A stretch of 64,000 nt of DNA from Cohnella caldifontis. Its GTDB lineage: Bacteria; Bacillota; Bacilli; Paenibacillales; Paenibacillaceae. The first letter of the stretch is position 1, and every line of letters begins with the position of its first letter. Below, piece after piece: positions 25,899 through 34,277 of the stretch. The position numbers were made by a program, and so were the translations under genes. The notes under the pieces were generated by a model, which saw nothing but the letters and a program-made list of their open reading frames with translations, ran no database searches and had not been told where the DNA came from. The stretch covers positions 434,001 to 498,000 of the forward strand of contig NZ_JAQZSJ010000003.1 of NCBI RefSeq assembly GCF_029360585.1, written 5' to 3'.

Positions 25899-26792
25899 GT
25901 GCGCGTAACGAGCATGATGAAGACGACCCAGTTGTTGGGAAACCTTCGGAACATGAACACGAACATCCAAGACTGGCAGAATAAGCTGGCGACCGGGCAG
26001 CGGATTCAAAAGCCCAGCGACGATCCCGTCGGGGTCGGATACGTGATGAGATACGACACGGAGCTTAGCCGGAGCGACGAGTTCCTGGAGAACTCCCGCA
26101 CGGGCAACGGGATTCTCAGCACGATGGACGAATTGATGCAGCAGGCGAACGACGTGTTGAAACGGGCGAAGGTCATTACGCAGCAAGCGTCTACCGGCAC
26201 CGTGCCTGAGGATGCGAGAAAAGCCATCGCGGCGGAAATGAAGCAGCTGAAGGAACAACTGGTGCTGATCGGCAACAGCAGCTACAACGGGAACTATTTG
26301 TTCAATGGACAAAAGATGGATCAGCGGCCCTATCCTTCTTCGACTGACGCCGCCAATGCCAAGACAGACACGGGGGTTTTTTACCTGAACGTAAGTCCTT
26401 CCGTATCCGTTCCCGTCAGTTTGACGGGCGAGGAAATTTTCGGGGCCGCGGGAGATCCGGACAACACGTTCAAAATACTGGACGATGCGATCGCGGATCT
26501 GGAAGCAAACGATCAGGAGAAGCTGTTGAACGACATGGACCGGTTCGACATCGGAGCCGATAGGATCACCAAGGCCTGGGCAGAGATCGGAGCCCGCACG
26601 AACCGGTTCGAATTAATGGAGAACCGGATCCTGGACGAGCAGGGGACGCTGAAGGAACTGCGGGGTAAAGTGGCGGACGTCGACATGGCGGATGCCATCA
26701 TGAACCTCAAGATTCAGGAAAACGTGCTTCAGGCAGCACTTTCGACCGGGGCTAGAATCAGTCAAATTTCGTTGATCGATTACATGCGTTAA
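25899..26792 (+). CDS. flgL: Flagellar hook-associated protein 3 FlgL
   Basis: Second junction protein linking FlgK to the flagellin filament. 297 residues, with flagellin-like N-terminal helix (MMKTTQLLGNLRNMNTNIQDWQNKLATGQRIQKPSDDP) and C-terminal helix (VDMADAIMNLKIQENVLQAALSTGARISQISLIDYM). GTG start with GGGGGGA upstream. Lies 16 bases after flgK. Confidence 0.94.
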   Translation: MRVTSMMKTTQLLGNLRNMNTNIQDWQNKLATGQRIQKPSDDPVGVGYVMRYDTELSRSDEFLENSRTGNGILSTMDELMQQANDVLKRAKVITQQASTGTVPEDARKAIAAEMKQLKEQLVLIGNSSYNGNYLFNGQKMDQRPYPSSTDAANAKTDTGVFYLNVSPSVSVPVSLTGEEIFGAAGDPDNTFKILDDAIADLEANDQEKLLNDMDRFDIGADRITKAWAEIGARTNRFELMENRILDEQGTLKELRGKVADVDMADAIMNLKIQENVLQAALSTGARISQISLIDYMR

Positions 26793-26824
26793 ATTTTCGG
26801 AAAGGGCGAAGGGGGAGGATGGCG

Positions 26825-27271
26825 TTGGGCATATCGGTTGGAACGGCGTCATCTCATGAACCGGTTCGTCCTGTCCAGACGGTCACCCCACCTGCGGAAG
26901 TGTCGGCCAAGCATATTCCCGCTACAATGACTATCCGGTATCGGGAGGCGGAAATCAAAACGGATTGGTCCCAAGTGTGGGACGATCTCGGATTGAAGAA
27001 GCCTTCTGCTTTCAAGAGCGAGATTGAAGGACGCATACAATCCGGATTCGTTCAGGATCTGTCGGCGAATGTTCGCCACGGCGACCAAACCGCGGACATC
27101 CGCCGCAAGGACCCCGGAATATTCGGTAAGCAAGCGTATGAGGATTATATGAGGAAAAGCCAGCGCGATGTCGTGATCGATGTCGCGCCGAAGTCCCCGG
27201 TCCGAATCGACGTGCGAATCCATGCTCCGGAAATCGATGTTCAAACCCGGCCGCTGCCGGGAACCAGATGA
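26825..27271 (+). CDS. YviE-like protein (DUF6470-type position)
   Basis: Lies exactly where Bacillus has yviE, between flgL and fliW, and shares the C-terminal theme of alternating Val/Ile strands (DVVIDVAPKSPVRIDVRIHAPEIDV). The N-terminal part, however, lacks the usual QIxxQxxxIGI opening, so the match rests mostly on place and the C-terminal pattern. TTG 26825 is six bases after GGAGG; ATG 26819 abuts it. Function unknown. About 148 residues. Confidence 0.6.
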   Translation: MGISVGTASSHEPVRPVQTVTPPAEVSAKHIPATMTIRYREAEIKTDWSQVWDDLGLKKPSAFKSEIEGRIQSGFVQDLSANVRHGDQTADIRRKDPGIFGKQAYEDYMRKSQRDVVIDVAPKSPVRIDVRIHAPEIDVQTRPLPGTR

Positions 27272-27289
27272 GGAGGTATCCGACGAACC

Positions 27290-27730
27290 TTGACGGAACA
27301 GGAGACCGTGATCCGAAGCGATCGCTATGGAGAACTGCATGTGGCGGAAAACCAAATCATCCATTTCGAGAAAGGGATCGTCGGTTGGCAGGAAATCTCG
27401 AACTATGCGCTGATCGAGATGGAGGATACCCCGTTTTATATTTTGCACGCGCTTCGCGAACAACTAAGCTTTATCCTGATCCCCGCGGAGAAAACGGTCC
27501 GGGATTACGGCTTTGAAATTGACGACGATACGATCGAGCTGCTCGGCATAAGCAAAGCCGAGGACGTGGTGGCCTTTTTGATCGTGAACATTGTCGAGAA
27601 TCAGTTCTACGTCAATTTGAGAGCCCCAATCCTCATTGCGCCGGAGCAGTGCAAAGGTTGCCAATTCGTCATCCACCAGAGCGACTTTCCCATTCGCTTT
27701 CCGTTGGCCGGCAAAGAGGAGGGCTCCTGA
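27290..27730 (+). CDS. fliW: Flagellar assembly factor FliW
   Basis: Binds CsrA and, in competition, free flagellin. When flagellin builds up in the cell FliW leaves CsrA, which then blocks hag translation. The 146-residue protein shows the family blocks ITFEKGIVGW-like IIHFEKGIVGWQEI, FYILHALREQLSFILI and VNLRAPILI. TTG 27290 follows AGGAGGT by 12 bases, a long gap. Its stop codon overlaps the csrA start (TGATG), so the two partners are made in step. Confidence 0.94.
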   Translation: MTEQETVIRSDRYGELHVAENQIIHFEKGIVGWQEISNYALIEMEDTPFYILHALREQLSFILIPAEKTVRDYGFEIDDDTIELLGISKAEDVVAFLIVNIVENQFYVNLRAPILIAPEQCKGCQFVIHQSDFPIRFPLAGKEEGS

Positions 27731-27990
27731 TGTTGGTTTTGAAACGGAAAGTCGGGGAAACCGTCAAGCTAGGTGATACGATAGAAGTTCAAGTGCTCGC
27801 CGTTGAAGGGGAAACCGTTAAGCTCGGCTTCACCGCTCCCCGAAACATCCAGATATTGCGCAAAGAGCTTTATGACGGTTTGATGCAGGAGAACTTGCAG
27901 GCGGGTCAAGCCGAAGCGGGAATGAACGCGGGCATGCTCGATCTGCTCAAAAGTTTCAAACATTCTAAAGCGAACACGGACAAGGAGTGA
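27730..27990 (+). CDS. csrA: Carbon storage regulator CsrA
   Basis: RNA-binding translational repressor of hag in the FliW-CsrA switch. MLVLKRKVGETVKLGDTIEVQVL and VKLGFTAPRNIQILRKELY are the strands of the CsrA dimer, with the key Arg in RNIQILR. At 86 residues it is longer than the usual 60-75 because of a polar C-terminal tail, the region that contacts FliW in Bacillus. Targets are visible at the hag leader (30784-30821). Confidence 0.95.
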   Translation: MLVLKRKVGETVKLGDTIEVQVLAVEGETVKLGFTAPRNIQILRKELYDGLMQENLQAGQAEAGMNAGMLDLLKSFKHSKANTDKE

Positions 27991-27997
27991 TTGCGCA

Positions 27998-28384
27998 ATG
28001 AACGTCGGAGGAGCGCAAAGAACGGAAATCGCGAGCTACGGAATGAACAACAGAATGCAGACGATGAGGTCGGAATCCAGAGCCGAAGGAGAGTGGGCGG
28101 CTGAGGTCGCTCCAGTTGCGGGTCCAAAGGAGGCGAATTTCGGCGAGCTCACGCCCGAAGACAAAAAGAAGCTGGACGAACAGCTGAAGAAGATCAACGA
28201 TTCTCTGGTTTCGTACGGAAAAATGTTGAAATTCAAGTACAACGACGAGGCAAAGACGACTTATGTCGAGGTCGTCGATACGGAGACGCAGAAAGTCGTC
28301 GCCAGTCTGCCGCCGGAGTTTCTGATCGATCTTTCCGTTCGCATGAAGGAACTGATCGGGATGTTCATCGACAAAAAGCTGTAA
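27998..28384 (+). CDS. flaG: FlaG family flagellar protein
   Basis: Affects filament length in other bacteria; biochemical role uncertain. 128 residues: a variable, probably disordered first half and the FlaG domain from about 55 on (LKKINDSLVSYGKMLKFKYNDEAKTTYVEVVDTETQKVVASLPPEFLIDLSVRMKEL in pieces). AAGGAG lies ten bases upstream. In the same run as fliD and fliS, as in Bacillus (yvyC). Confidence 0.9.
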   Translation: MNVGGAQRTEIASYGMNNRMQTMRSESRAEGEWAAEVAPVAGPKEANFGELTPEDKKKLDEQLKKINDSLVSYGKMLKFKYNDEAKTTYVEVVDTETQKVVASLPPEFLIDLSVRMKELIGMFIDKKL

Positions 28385-28418
28385 CGGCAGATGATGCAGA
28401 GAGGAGGAGAAATCGGAT

Positions 28419-29849
28419 ATGAGCGGAATTAGTCTTACCGGCTTGGCATCCGGCTTGGATACCAGTTCGATGATTGAAGCGCTGATGAAACTCGAGCGCA
28501 TCCCCTATGACAAATTATCGACCAAGAAAGACGATCTGACCAAAGAACAGAGTCTGATCCGCAGCATCAACACGAAGTTGGTAACCTTAAGGAGCGCGGC
28601 TTCGGATTTGATGTACAGCACATCATATAATGTCACTTCCGCGAAAGTTGCGGACAGTTCCGTTGTCAGCGTAACCTCGACGGATAGTGCGCCTACGGGA
28701 AGCTACAACGTCTCCGTCACCCAATTGGCCAAGAAACACGTGGTCAGCTCAAAGGAATTCGATGCGGCCGCGTTGGATTCTTCTTTATCGGGAACGATAA
28801 CCCTTTACGGGAATGGCAGCGCCGACGCTCACCCGATTACGTTGTCGGGAAGCACCAACAAGGATGTTCTCAACAATTTGGCTAATGAAATCAATAATGC
28901 GAAGACGGGCGTATCCGCCAGCGTGATCGAGACGAAACCCGGCAAGCTGACGTTGGTATTGACATCCAATAATTTTGGCGAAGACTCGGATATCGAATTC
29001 GGTACCATGCCAGGAACGCCCGACAAACACACGTATATTAACGGATCGCCCGCCCTGTTGCAAGCGATCGGAATTCAGAAGGCGGACAGCAGCATGAATA
29101 CGGTTCAGGCTGCCCAAAATGCAATCGTAAAAATTAACGGAATCGACATTACGCATGGCGACAACGAATTGGAAAACGTCGTATCGGGGATGACCTTTAG
29201 TCTTCTAAAAGAAGGCGGCGCGTCAACCACGGTTTCGGTCGCGAAAGATACCGATAAAATCGCGGCGAAAATCCAAACGTTCGTAGATGCCTACAACGAT
29301 GTCGTCTCCACGGTGCGGACGAATACGGCCAAAGGCGCAACGATGCAGGGCGATTCCACGCTCCGTTCGCTGCAATCCGAATTAACCGACCTGGTTAATA
29401 ATGTAGTAGGCGGATCGGGCGCTTACAAGTTTCTGTTCGATATCGGCTTGGAGATCGATAAAGGGGTCACAAGCGGCAGTGAAATGACGGGCAAGCTCAG
29501 CTTCGACAAAAACAAGTTTGTCACGGCATTCAACAAGGATCCCGATTCCGTTTATCAGTTATTCGCTTTTGACGGTTCGGGAAACAGCGACGATGGGATC
29601 GCCGTTCGGTTTTATAACTCCACGTATAACTGGACACGCACCAACACGGGCTATTTGAGCTCCAAAATCACCGGGTATGACGCGGATCTTAAAGAGATTA
29701 CCGATCAGATGGAGAACATGGACCAGCGTCTTCAGATGAAGCAAAAGCAATTGGAGGCGCAGTTTTCCGCCATGGAAACGGCGCTTTCGCAACTGCACAA
29801 CCAGCAGTCGTGGTTATCCGGCCAGATCTCCTCGTTAGGAGTATCGTAG
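28419..29849 (+). CDS. fliD: Flagellar filament cap protein FliD
   Basis: Pentameric cap that folds flagellin onto the growing filament tip. 476 residues. N-terminal domain SGISLTGLASGLDTSSMIEALMKLE and C-terminal coiled coil (EITDQMENMDQRLQMKQKQLEAQFSAMETALSQL) are typical, and the variable centre is adhesin-like in some species. Strong ribosome site GAGGAGGAG. Confidence 0.95.
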   Translation: MSGISLTGLASGLDTSSMIEALMKLERIPYDKLSTKKDDLTKEQSLIRSINTKLVTLRSAASDLMYSTSYNVTSAKVADSSVVSVTSTDSAPTGSYNVSVTQLAKKHVVSSKEFDAAALDSSLSGTITLYGNGSADAHPITLSGSTNKDVLNNLANEINNAKTGVSASVIETKPGKLTLVLTSNNFGEDSDIEFGTMPGTPDKHTYINGSPALLQAIGIQKADSSMNTVQAAQNAIVKINGIDITHGDNELENVVSGMTFSLLKEGGASTTVSVAKDTDKIAAKIQTFVDAYNDVVSTVRTNTAKGATMQGDSTLRSLQSELTDLVNNVVGGSGAYKFLFDIGLEIDKGVTSGSEMTGKLSFDKNKFVTAFNKDPDSVYQLFAFDGSGNSDDGIAVRFYNSTYNWTRTNTGYLSSKITGYDADLKEITDQMENMDQRLQMKQKQLEAQFSAMETALSQLHNQQSWLSGQISSLGVS

Positions 29850-29894
29850 GGATAGATCCGATCCGCATACGAGATGTTCGACAAGGAGATGGGG

Positions 29895-30293
29895 ATGCCC
29901 GTGAATTTACAGCAACCAGGTTATCAGGCCTACCAGAAAAACAAATACGAAACCGCGTCTCCGCATCGGCTCATTCTCATGCTGTACGACGGGGCGTTAT
30001 CCAATCTGAACCGGGCCAGAATCGCTTTGAACGGCAATCAAAGACAGGAAGCGCATCGCTATATTCAGAAGACCCAGGACATCCTTTTCGAATTGCTGGC
30101 GTGCTTGAACGAAGAACAGGGCGGCGTGATCGCGCAAAATTTAAAAGAGCTGTATTTTTATATGATTAAACAACTCGTGCAGGCCAACATTCAGAAGAAA
30201 GCGGATTTGCTCGATGAATCGGAGTCGATTCTCCGGCAGCTTCGCGGAGCGTGGGAACAAATCGGAAAGGAAATCAGCCATGGCGCCGTTTGA
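29895..30293 (+). CDS. fliS: Flagellin chaperone FliS
   Basis: Cytoplasmic chaperone that keeps flagellin unpolymerised before export, and in Bacillus also assists FliW-CsrA signalling. 132 residues of helical bundle with the family opening YQAYQKNKYETASPHRLILMLYDGAL. ATG 29895 has AAGGAG six bases before; two upstream in-frame ATGs lack a suitable site. Confidence 0.94.
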   Translation: MPVNLQQPGYQAYQKNKYETASPHRLILMLYDGALSNLNRARIALNGNQRQEAHRYIQKTQDILFELLACLNEEQGGVIAQNLKELYFYMIKQLVQANIQKKADLLDESESILRQLRGAWEQIGKEISHGAV

Positions 30294-30705
30294 AACGTCC
30301 GTTCATATCCAGACTTGGCGTCAAGGATATGAGCGGTTGACGGAGATCAGCATGGCACAGCTGATGCTGCTCAAGGATGAGAGCGGTGCGGAGGATTTGT
30401 GGACCCGTTTGCATGGGTTAAGCGAGGAGAAGATGTCCGTTCAAGCCGAGTTGGAGCGCCTGCAATCGCAGCTCGAAGATGAGCTCGGCGGGGATCGCAT
30501 TAGGGATTTGTTTCAGCAGCATATCCGTTCGACGGCCGAATCCGCCAGAGTGCTGACTTTCGAAGCGGCGCGGAAAATCGAATTGATGATGATTTCCACG
30601 GGGAAGGAAATCGGCTCGACCCGCAACCATCGCAAAGTATTCCATGCTTACAGCGGGTATGCCAGGGATGATGAAATCTCTCTGTATTTCGACGAGAAGA
30701 AATAA
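30280..30705 (+). CDS. FliT-like flagellar chaperone
   Basis: Small helical protein in the fliT place, probably a chaperone for FliD or other late substrates. 141 residues; heptad-like helices through the middle, a C-terminal tail with basic then acidic residues (HAYSGYARDDEISLYFDEKK). Sequence identity to known FliT is low by eye, so the name rests on size, helical nature and place. ATG 30280 overlaps fliS by 14 bases. Confidence 0.65.
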   Translation: MAPFETSVHIQTWRQGYERLTEISMAQLMLLKDESGAEDLWTRLHGLSEEKMSVQAELERLQSQLEDELGGDRIRDLFQQHIRSTAESARVLTFEAARKIELMMISTGKEIGSTRNHRKVFHAYSGYARDDEISLYFDEKK

Positions 30706-30745
30706 AGTTTTCGAGAAAATTTTTCCTCTTTGACGGTTCGAAGTA

Positions 30746-30773
30746 TAAACTAAGTCTTTAGGCCCGCCGATAA
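30746..30773 (+). promoter_or_regulatory. Sigma-D promoter of hag
   Basis: TAAA (30746-30749), 16-base spacer, GCCGATAA (30766-30773). It gives hag its own strong flagellar-class promoter after fliT; the start of transcription should be near 30780. Confidence 0.88.
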
Positions 30774-30783
30774 ATAATTTGTA

Positions 30784-30821
30784 GGCCGCATGGACGTGGC
30801 CGATATTTCCAATCATGGAGG
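30784..30821 (+). promoter_or_regulatory. CsrA-type binding sites in the hag leader
   Basis: GGCCGC (30784-30789) pairs with GTGGCC (30796-30801) leaving a six-base loop AUGGAC, i.e. GGA presented in a hairpin loop, the classic CsrA target. A second ANGGA (AUGGAGG, 30815-30821) covers the ribosome site itself. Two sites, one in a loop and one on the Shine-Dalgarno, are the arrangement by which CsrA represses hag in Bacillus. Confidence 0.7.
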
Positions 30822-30830
30822 ATGATCTTG

Positions 30831-31646
30831 ATGTACATCAACACGAACGTAAGTGCATTGAATGCTCATCGCAACTTGGGTATCAACAACAGCTCGATGA
30901 GCAAAACGATGGAGAAGCTGTCTTCCGGTTACCGCATCAACCGCGCTGCTGACGACGCGGCCGGCTTGGCGATCTCCGAAAAAATGCGCTATCAAATCGG
31001 CGGATACAACCAAGCGATCCGCAATGCGCAAGACGGCATTTCCCTGATTCAGACGGCGGAAGGCGCGTTGACGGAAGTACATTCCATGCTGCAGCGTCTG
31101 AACGTGCTGGCGAACCAAGCGGCCAACGGCACGATGGCTTCCGCAGACCGCACCAAAATCGGTCTCGAAGTTACCCAGTTGGTCAACGAGATCAACAACA
31201 TCGCTTCCAGCCTCAAGTTCAACGGCATTTCCCTGCTGAACGGTTCGCAAAGCAGCGTTTCCTTCCAAGTCGGCTTCGAAGCGAACACGACGATCTCCGT
31301 ATCGCTCGGCAGCGGCACGAAAGCAGCGACTCTTGGCGTCGGCTCGATCAGCGTAAGCTCCGCTTCCGCTGCTCAAACCGCGATTGCGGCGATCCAATCC
31401 GCAATCAGCGTCGTTTCCCAACGCCGCGCAGAATTCGGTGCCGTTCAGAACCGTCTTGAGCACACGATCAACAACGTCGGCGTAAACGCCGAGAACCTGT
31501 CGGCTTCCGAGTCCCGGATCCGCAATGCCGACATGGCGAAAGAAATGACGGAATTCACGCGCACGCAAATTCTGGTGCAAGCCGGAACGGCCATGCTGGC
31601 GCAAGCGAACTCCGTACCGCAGAACGTACTGCGTCTGCTGGGCTAA
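30831..31646 (+). CDS. hag: Flagellin
   Basis: Filament subunit. 271 residues, a short flagellin that keeps the D0/D1 helices (YINTNVSALNAHRNLGINNSSMSKTMEKLSSG... and NRLEHTINNVGVNAENLSASESRIRNADMAKEM) and has almost no outer D2/D3 part. The central segment of about 60 residues is rich in Ser/Thr (SSVSFQVGFEANTT, SVSSASAA), likely sites for O-glycosylation by the neighbouring Maf enzyme. No Cys. ATG 30831 is nine bases after GGAGG. Controlled by sigma-D and, by inference, CsrA/FliW. Confidence 0.96.
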   Translation: MYINTNVSALNAHRNLGINNSSMSKTMEKLSSGYRINRAADDAAGLAISEKMRYQIGGYNQAIRNAQDGISLIQTAEGALTEVHSMLQRLNVLANQAANGTMASADRTKIGLEVTQLVNEINNIASSLKFNGISLLNGSQSSVSFQVGFEANTTISVSLGSGTKAATLGVGSISVSSASAAQTAIAAIQSAISVVSQRRAEFGAVQNRLEHTINNVGVNAENLSASESRIRNADMAKEMTEFTRTQILVQAGTAMLAQANSVPQNVLRLLG

Positions 31647-31664
31647 TTGTTTTAAATTGGAAGA

Positions 31665-31694
31665 ACCCTCCGACTTGCGTCGGAGGGTTTTTTC
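31665..31694 (+). terminator. hag terminator
   Basis: A perfect 10-bp stem (31665-31674 with 31681-31690), six-base loop and a run of T residues. Confidence 0.9.
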
Positions 31695-31699
31695 TATTT

Positions 31700-31725
31700 A
31701 GAAAATGTCCAGAAATGCCGATATT
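31700..31725 (+). promoter_or_regulatory. Sigma-D-like promoter of the glycosylation island
   Basis: TAGA (31700-31703), 14-base spacer and GCCGATAT (31718-31725), the -10 being a perfect sigma-D box. It starts six bases after the hag terminator T-run and is the only promoter-like signal I see before the 27-kb sugar gene run. Confidence 0.65.
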
Positions 31726-31790
31726 ATAGGAAGGTAAATGATAGAATGAAAGCTGATAATGTCGAATAACGGAATAGGGTGTAGAATACC

Positions 31791-32396
31791 ATGCGGATTC
31801 GTTCGGCAGCAGGTGACATTGAGTGGAACAAAGGCACGACAGAGGAACTGGTCGAGATCATTCATCAGACCATTAAGGCGCTTTATGATCAAGGTCAAAT
31901 CATGCAAGAGATTCATATGGACGGAATGGTGATCCGGGAAGGTTTCGAGGATTTCGTTGCGAAGCAAGCAGAAAACGAGCGTATTAAGGAGATCGTCATC
32001 GTATCGGTCGAGGAAAAAGGGTTGATTCAAGAGATCCAATCCGACATGACGGCGTATTTGCCGAAGCTACTGAACGCGCTTGATTCCATATCCGAACTGT
32101 TTTACGGACAGATGACAAGCGACGATTGGTCGTATTTCACCCAGTTGGTTGATGGAATTCACTGGTTTATGGGGGCGGCTAATGCTCTGCGTCATCATCT
32201 CGAACGGCAGGAGCGACCGTCGCCAATATTAGACGCTTTGACGCGCTTCGAGGACGACGCCAAACGCCGCGTCGCGGAATTGAACGAAGCGCTTGAGCAG
32301 AAAGAGTATACGGCGGCAGGAGACCAATTGAAATATGAATGGCCCGAATTGCTGCAGCCGCTTCGTGCGGCGTTGAATGCCGGAGGGAACGCATGA
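31791..32396 (+). CDS. Unknown helical protein preceding the Maf glycosyltransferase
   Basis: Not recognised. 201 residues, soluble, mixed at the start (WNKGTTEELVEIIHQTIKALYDQG) and nearly all helical after residue 90, with WSYFTQLVDGIHWFMGAANALRHHLE and a C-terminal helix pair. No signal peptide or membrane segment. Its stop codon overlaps the maf start (ATGA), and it is the first gene after the sigma-D-like promoter, so a role as partner or chaperone of Maf or of flagellin is a fair guess, nothing more. Confidence 0.7.
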   Translation: MRIRSAAGDIEWNKGTTEELVEIIHQTIKALYDQGQIMQEIHMDGMVIREGFEDFVAKQAENERIKEIVIVSVEEKGLIQEIQSDMTAYLPKLLNALDSISELFYGQMTSDDWSYFTQLVDGIHWFMGAANALRHHLERQERPSPILDALTRFEDDAKRRVAELNEALEQKEYTAAGDQLKYEWPELLQPLRAALNAGGNA

Positions 32397-34246
32397 AGAT
32401 TTCCGTCGCGGACAACTTGCTTTTCTTGCGTGATCAGTATCCGGAGATTTATCGGTTGATCCGCAATCGAGAGATGAACAAGCAAAAGTACGTATCCCAG
32501 CAATCTCGAAGCGGGCAACAGAATCTGGGGATCGTAGACGAGGACGGGAACGTTCGTTCTTTGTACAGCAAATACGATCCGGAATTGGAATGCCGGCGCT
32601 GGGCGGAGTCGCAAAGCGGTACGCTCGAGGGGGCCGGCGACGTTCTTCTGCTCGGGGTTGGATTGGGCTATCATGCGCTCGCGCTGATTTCCGCATATCC
32701 GGACAAAAGGATATTTCTGTATGAACCGGACTTAGAGATGCTTCTGGCTGCTGTTCATACGGTCGATATTCGGCCGTTGCTGCGCAGCAAGCAGGTCAGC
32801 ATGTTTGCCGTTGGCAGCGAGGAAAGCGTGAAAACCGAATTGTTATTGGAGATATACAAGTTTGCAACGGGAAGGCTGGCCATCGCGGCGACTCCCCATG
32901 TCACGAGAAACGATTTGGAAGAATTAAAGCAATGGGAGTCGCTAGTGCCCGAAATGGCGCGTACATACGCAAGCGATGTGGGTACGATCGCCCACCATCA
33001 GCAGGTTTGGATAGAAAATGTGTTCCGGAATTTACCGAAAAATTTAAAGACTCCAACGTTTTACCCGCTTAAAGGAGCCTTTCAGGGGGTCCCTGTCGTC
33101 ATTGCGGGATCGGGACCTTCACTCGAACTTGAAGCAGAGCGGCTTCGCGCGCTTCAAGATCATGTGCTGATTATCGCGGCTGGCACGGCGGCGGCGGGGC
33201 TCCAACATCTAGGCATTCAGCCGCACTTGGTCGTGACGATGGATCCGGGCGAACCGAATCGAATAGCGTTCGAACATCTCGACCTGAAGGATTGCCCGCT
33301 TTTGTATATTACGACAGTGAAACATGAGGTCGTTCAGGACGAGAATGATCCATATTTGATGCACGGTTATTTTACGATGGATGTGCTGTCTCACTATTTG
33401 ATGGAATTGCGGCAAGAGAACGGAGTTTTGCTATCGACTGCGACGGTTACCGGGACGGCCGTGCAGCTTGCGGCGCATATGGGATGCACGGAGATCACCT
33501 TTATCGGCCAGGACTTTTCTTACCCGCAAGGGAAATCGTACTCGTCCGGGGTTGGACATATCAGCATGGATGAGCAGAAGAAGAACGTTTCGGCCGCGGA
33601 TTTGGAAACGCCGAATGTGTCGGGCGGGATGAACCGCACCAATCTTTCGATGTTGAACTTGAAAGAAGACGTAGAGCGGTTGATCAAAGCATTTCCGTGG
33701 ATCTCCTTCTATAATGCTTCTCCGGTCGGTGCGGTTATCGAACAGACCGAGCTTCGAAGTCTTGATCAAGTGCTGGAGTCGAATCAAGACCGACGGTTCA
33801 CGCGGGACGACGTCAAAAGGGCGATGCAACAGCGATTGTCGCTGTATCCGCCTGAGGCGAAAACCAAGTTGATTCAGCGTACAAGAAACATGCAAAACGC
33901 GCTGGAAGAAATGGAAGAAAGCATCGATCGGCTCAAACGAGCGGCGGACCAATCGACTGGATCACCCAAAGAGTGGCTTGAAAGATTTGAGCGAAACTGG
34001 AAGGAGATCGTGGATAGCGAGCTTTTCGAACGCGTGCTCTCTTACTTCCTGCTCGGGGAGAAGAACCATGCGGAACGACATTGGCCGCAGATGTTTGCGA
34101 CAACCGATTTCTCGAAAAAGAAAGAACTGTTGCTCTATTGCGTACAGCCTTTGGTGCAGGGAATGGACAAGTTGCTTCCCGTGCTGCAAGTTCATTCGAA
34201 AAGCATGCTCGCCAAGATCGAAGGCAAAGAAGGAAGTCATACCTAG
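32393..34246 (+). CDS. Maf-type flagellin glycosyltransferase (MptE-like domain)
   Basis: Transfers nonulosonic-acid sugars to Ser/Thr of flagellin in the cytoplasm before export. 617 residues. The central Maf/DUF115 domain holds VVIAGSGPSLE, LIIAAGTAAAGLQHLGIQPH, TMDPGE and ITFIGQDFSYPQGK; the N-terminal part carries LLLGVGLGYHALAL and LYEPD, and the C-terminal 150 residues are helical. ATG 32393 overlaps the previous gene and follows GGAGGG. Directly followed by a PseB-like gene that would start its sugar donor. Confidence 0.88.
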   Translation: MKISVADNLLFLRDQYPEIYRLIRNREMNKQKYVSQQSRSGQQNLGIVDEDGNVRSLYSKYDPELECRRWAESQSGTLEGAGDVLLLGVGLGYHALALISAYPDKRIFLYEPDLEMLLAAVHTVDIRPLLRSKQVSMFAVGSEESVKTELLLEIYKFATGRLAIAATPHVTRNDLEELKQWESLVPEMARTYASDVGTIAHHQQVWIENVFRNLPKNLKTPTFYPLKGAFQGVPVVIAGSGPSLELEAERLRALQDHVLIIAAGTAAAGLQHLGIQPHLVVTMDPGEPNRIAFEHLDLKDCPLLYITTVKHEVVQDENDPYLMHGYFTMDVLSHYLMELRQENGVLLSTATVTGTAVQLAAHMGCTEITFIGQDFSYPQGKSYSSGVGHISMDEQKKNVSAADLETPNVSGGMNRTNLSMLNLKEDVERLIKAFPWISFYNASPVGAVIEQTELRSLDQVLESNQDRRFTRDDVKRAMQQRLSLYPPEAKTKLIQRTRNMQNALEEMEESIDRLKRAADQSTGSPKEWLERFERNWKEIVDSELFERVLSYFLLGEKNHAERHWPQMFATTDFSKKKELLLYCVQPLVQGMDKLLPVLQVHSKSMLAKIEGKEGSHT

Positions 34247-34277
34247 AGCGGACTTGCGGTGAAAGAGAGGTGCCAAC

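Noticed and set aside
30799-30806. Second GCCGATAT in the hag leader as another sigma-D promoter
   Set aside because: No TAAA-like -35 at 14-16 bases upstream, and starting there would leave out the CsrA hairpin.
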